Assembly (NCBI GenBank): GCA_009711785.1
Contig: VENA01000046.1
Span: 20,419 to 84,418, forward strand
Direction of reading: 5' to 3'
DNA: 64,000 nt
From: Bacillota bacterium
GTDB taxonomy: Bacteria > Bacillota > Clostridia > Tissierellales > MES13
Part shown: positions 62,573 through 64,000 of the stretch, piece after piece
How positions within the stretch are numbered: position 1 is the first letter of the stretch
Layout: every line of letters starts with the position of its first letter
Translations under genes and position numbers: made by a program
The notes under the pieces: model-generated
Databases searched by the model: none
What the model was told of the DNA's origin: nothing
Seen by the model: only the letters and a program-made list of their open reading frames with translations

Positions 62573-63802
62573 ATGGATTTTACAAATGCAAAGAACACAG
62601 ATTCTGAAATTGTAGAAATAATTAATCAAGAATTAGATAGACAAAAGAGTCATATTGAATTAATAGCTTCTGAAAATTTTGTTTCAAAGGCAGTTATGGA
62701 GGTAATGGGAAGTTATTTAACTAATAAATATGCTGAAGGTTATCCAGCGAAAAGATACTATGGGGGTTGTGAAATAGTTGATAAAGCTGAAAATTTAGCC
62801 ATAGATAGATTAAAAGAAATATTTGGAGCTGAACATGCAAATGTACAACCACATTCAGGTTCAAATGCTAACTTAGGAGTATATTTTTCAGTATTAGATA
62901 GAGGAGATAAAGTTATGGGGATGGATTTGACCCATGGAGGGCATTTAACCCATGGTAGTAAAGTAAACATTTCAGGTACATATTACAATTTTGTTTCCTA
63001 TGGAGTTTGTAAAGAAACAGAGAAAATAGATTACAGAAAAGTTTTAGAAATAGCAAAAAAAGAAAAACCAAAATTGATTGTAGCTGGTACAAGTGCATAT
63101 CCAAGGGAAATAGATTTTAAAAAATTTAAAGAAATAGCGGATGAAGTTAATGCATATTTAATGGTTGATATGGCACATATAGCAGGTCTTGTAGCAGCAG
63201 GATTACACTCAAATCCTATACCATATGCTGATTTTGTAACTACAACTACCCATAAAACCTTAAGAGGTCCAAGGGGAGGAGCAATATTATGTAAAAAGAA
63301 GCATGCAAAGAAAATAGATAAAGCAATATTTCCAGGTATACAGGGTGGACCATTAATGCATGTTATAGCTGCAAAAGCTGTAAGCTTTAAAGAAGCCTTA
63401 AGTGATGAGTTTAAAACATATCAAAAGCAGGTAATAAAAAATGCTAAAGTATTAGCAGAAGAATTAAGGAAAAAGAATTTCAAGTTAGTTTCTGATGGCA
63501 CTGATAATCACTTAATTTTAATAGATGTTAGAAATAAAAATATTACAGGAAAAGAAGCCGAAAGTTTATTAGGAGAAGTTGGAGTTACTACAAATAAAAA
63601 TACTATACCTTTTGACCCTGAGAGTCCATTTGTTACAAGTGGAATAAGAATAGGTACGCCTGCAATAACATCTAGAGGGATGGATGAAGAGGCAATGAAA
63701 CAGATAGCAAATATAATACAAGTTACCTTAGAGAAAAAAGAAAGTATAAAAATTATTAAGTCTAAAGTAAACAATTTATGCAATGACTATCCATTGTATT
63801 AA
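62573..63802 (+). CDS. glyA: serine hydroxymethyltransferase
   Basis: PLP enzyme interconverting serine and glycine with tetrahydrofolate. 409 residues. Landmarks: [78 protein letters not shown], and the PLP-lysine region [15 protein letters not shown]. The C-terminus has [27 protein letters not shown] precedes ATG; TATAAT at 62498-62503 may be its -10. Followed by a terminator. Confidence 0.97.
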   Translation: MDFTNAKNTDSEIVEIINQELDRQKSHIELIASENFVSKAVMEVMGSYLTNKYAEGYPAKRYYGGCEIVDKAENLAIDRLKEIFGAEHANVQPHSGSNANLGVYFSVLDRGDKVMGMDLTHGGHLTHGSKVNISGTYYNFVSYGVCKETEKIDYRKVLEIAKKEKPKLIVAGTSAYPREIDFKKFKEIADEVNAYLMVDMAHIAGLVAAGLHSNPIPYADFVTTTTHKTLRGPRGGAILCKKKHAKKIDKAIFPGIQGGPLMHVIAAKAVSFKEALSDEFKTYQKQVIKNAKVLAEELRKKNFKLVSDGTDNHLILIDVRNKNITGKEAESLLGEVGVTTNKNTIPFDPESPFVTSGIRIGTPAITSRGMDEEAMKQIANIIQVTLEKKESIKIIKSKVNNLCNDYPLY

Positions 63803-63806
63803 AGAC

Positions 63807-63840
63807 AAAGCCTAATAGAAAAAACTATTAGGCTTTATTT
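63807..63840 (+). terminator. terminator of glyA
   Basis: AAAGCCTAATAG/CTATTAGGCTTT, 12 bp with a 6-A loop, then ATTTTAT. Confidence 0.85.
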
Positions 63841-63912
63841 TATACAATAAAATGGTATAATAATTAGAGTGGGTCTTAGAGTAAAATTATAGTAGGCAAA
63901 AAACAAAAAATA

Positions 63913-63944
63913 AATAAAGGTGCCCAATGAAGGACACCTTTATT
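63913..63944 (-). terminator. hairpin, probably terminator for a gene entering from beyond the right end
   Basis: AATAAAGGTG/CACCTTTATT, 10 bp. On the minus strand a T-rich tail (TTATTTTTTGTTTTTTG) follows, so it fits a convergent gene whose coding part lies mostly beyond the window. Confidence 0.6.
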
Positions 63945-64000
63945 ATACATGAATCATCCAATATAATAGTAATTGACGAGAAAACTATGAAAGGATGATT

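Noticed and set aside
63890..64000. Coding end of a minus-strand gene at the right edge
   Set aside because: Two frames are possible over so few codons (stops near 63958 or further left) and neither can be identified; only the terminator was annotated.

Overview
This window is a stretch of core chromosome from a low-G+C (around 30% by eye), spore-forming, anaerobic Firmicute of the class Clostridia. A complete spoIIA operon and complete spoVA operon, YunB, a BofC-like protein, a SpoIID-family protein, bacterial-type A RNase P RNA, T-box leaders, SCIFF peptide with its maturase and an ammonia-dependent AsnA all point there. Some neighbourhoods recall the Tissierellia, but that is an inference. 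No tRNA or rRNA genes, CRISPR arrays, prophage or intact insertion sequences were seen.

Layout. 1-4140: end of rpoD, HAD hydrolase, trmK, Nif3-like, zinc-ribbon protein and rnpB. 4158-14406: mixed metabolism (YgjP-type peptidase, cysE, dapF, a 56-residue ferredoxin, MFS carrier, RocB-type peptidase, radical SAM protein, T-box-controlled asnA, deoxyinosine glycosylase, 2-hydroxyacid dehydrogenase). 14514-21410: spoIIAA-spoIIAB-sigF behind a sigma-H-like promoter, then a 54-residue membrane protein and spoVAA-AB-AC-AD-AEb-AEa-AF, i.e. forespore sigma factor control directly followed by the dipicolinate channel. 21401-34977: class A PBP, YunB, HflX, a HEAT protein, DUF3189, Nudix-like protein, YigZ, CoA-binding protein, a TSUP transporter split in two genes, nadE, yebC, bactofilin, HPP protein, an unknown protein and a BofC-like protein. 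35139-48238: ruvAB, SpoIID-like, queA-tgt-yajC, TIGR04086-type membrane protein, scfA-scfB (SCIFF), gamma-carbonic anhydrase, secD-secF, UbiB-like kinase, LapA. 48303-59825: recJ-apt, rel, dtd, MBL hydrolase, a small HTH protein, hemZ, and a T-box-controlled hisS-aspS operon. 59895-64000: CsoR-type operator, RseC-like protein, CsoR-family regulator, cysteine-less thioredoxin-fold protein, two-part ThrE-type exporter, glyA.

Gene starts were moved from the longest reading frame where Shine-Dalgarno spacing and family N-termini demanded it. Two genes seem to start at AUU or AUA (a 2-hydroxyacid dehydrogenase and spoVAA). Five genes lie outside ordinary ORF length limits or were found by reading the sequence: ferredoxin (6560-6730), the 54-residue protein (16209-16373), a 56-residue protein (32691-32861), scfA (41717-41860) and the HTH protein (54808-54987).

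Most unusual points: spoVAEa has its Shine-Dalgarno separated from its AUG by a 75-nt hairpin that would bring the two together; the CsoR-family regulator lacks the copper-ligand histidine and sits with a Cys-less thioredoxin whose ribosome site is buried in a terminator-like hairpin; and the SCIFF ribosomal peptide system is complete. I did not find a clearly new multi-gene defence or mobile system.
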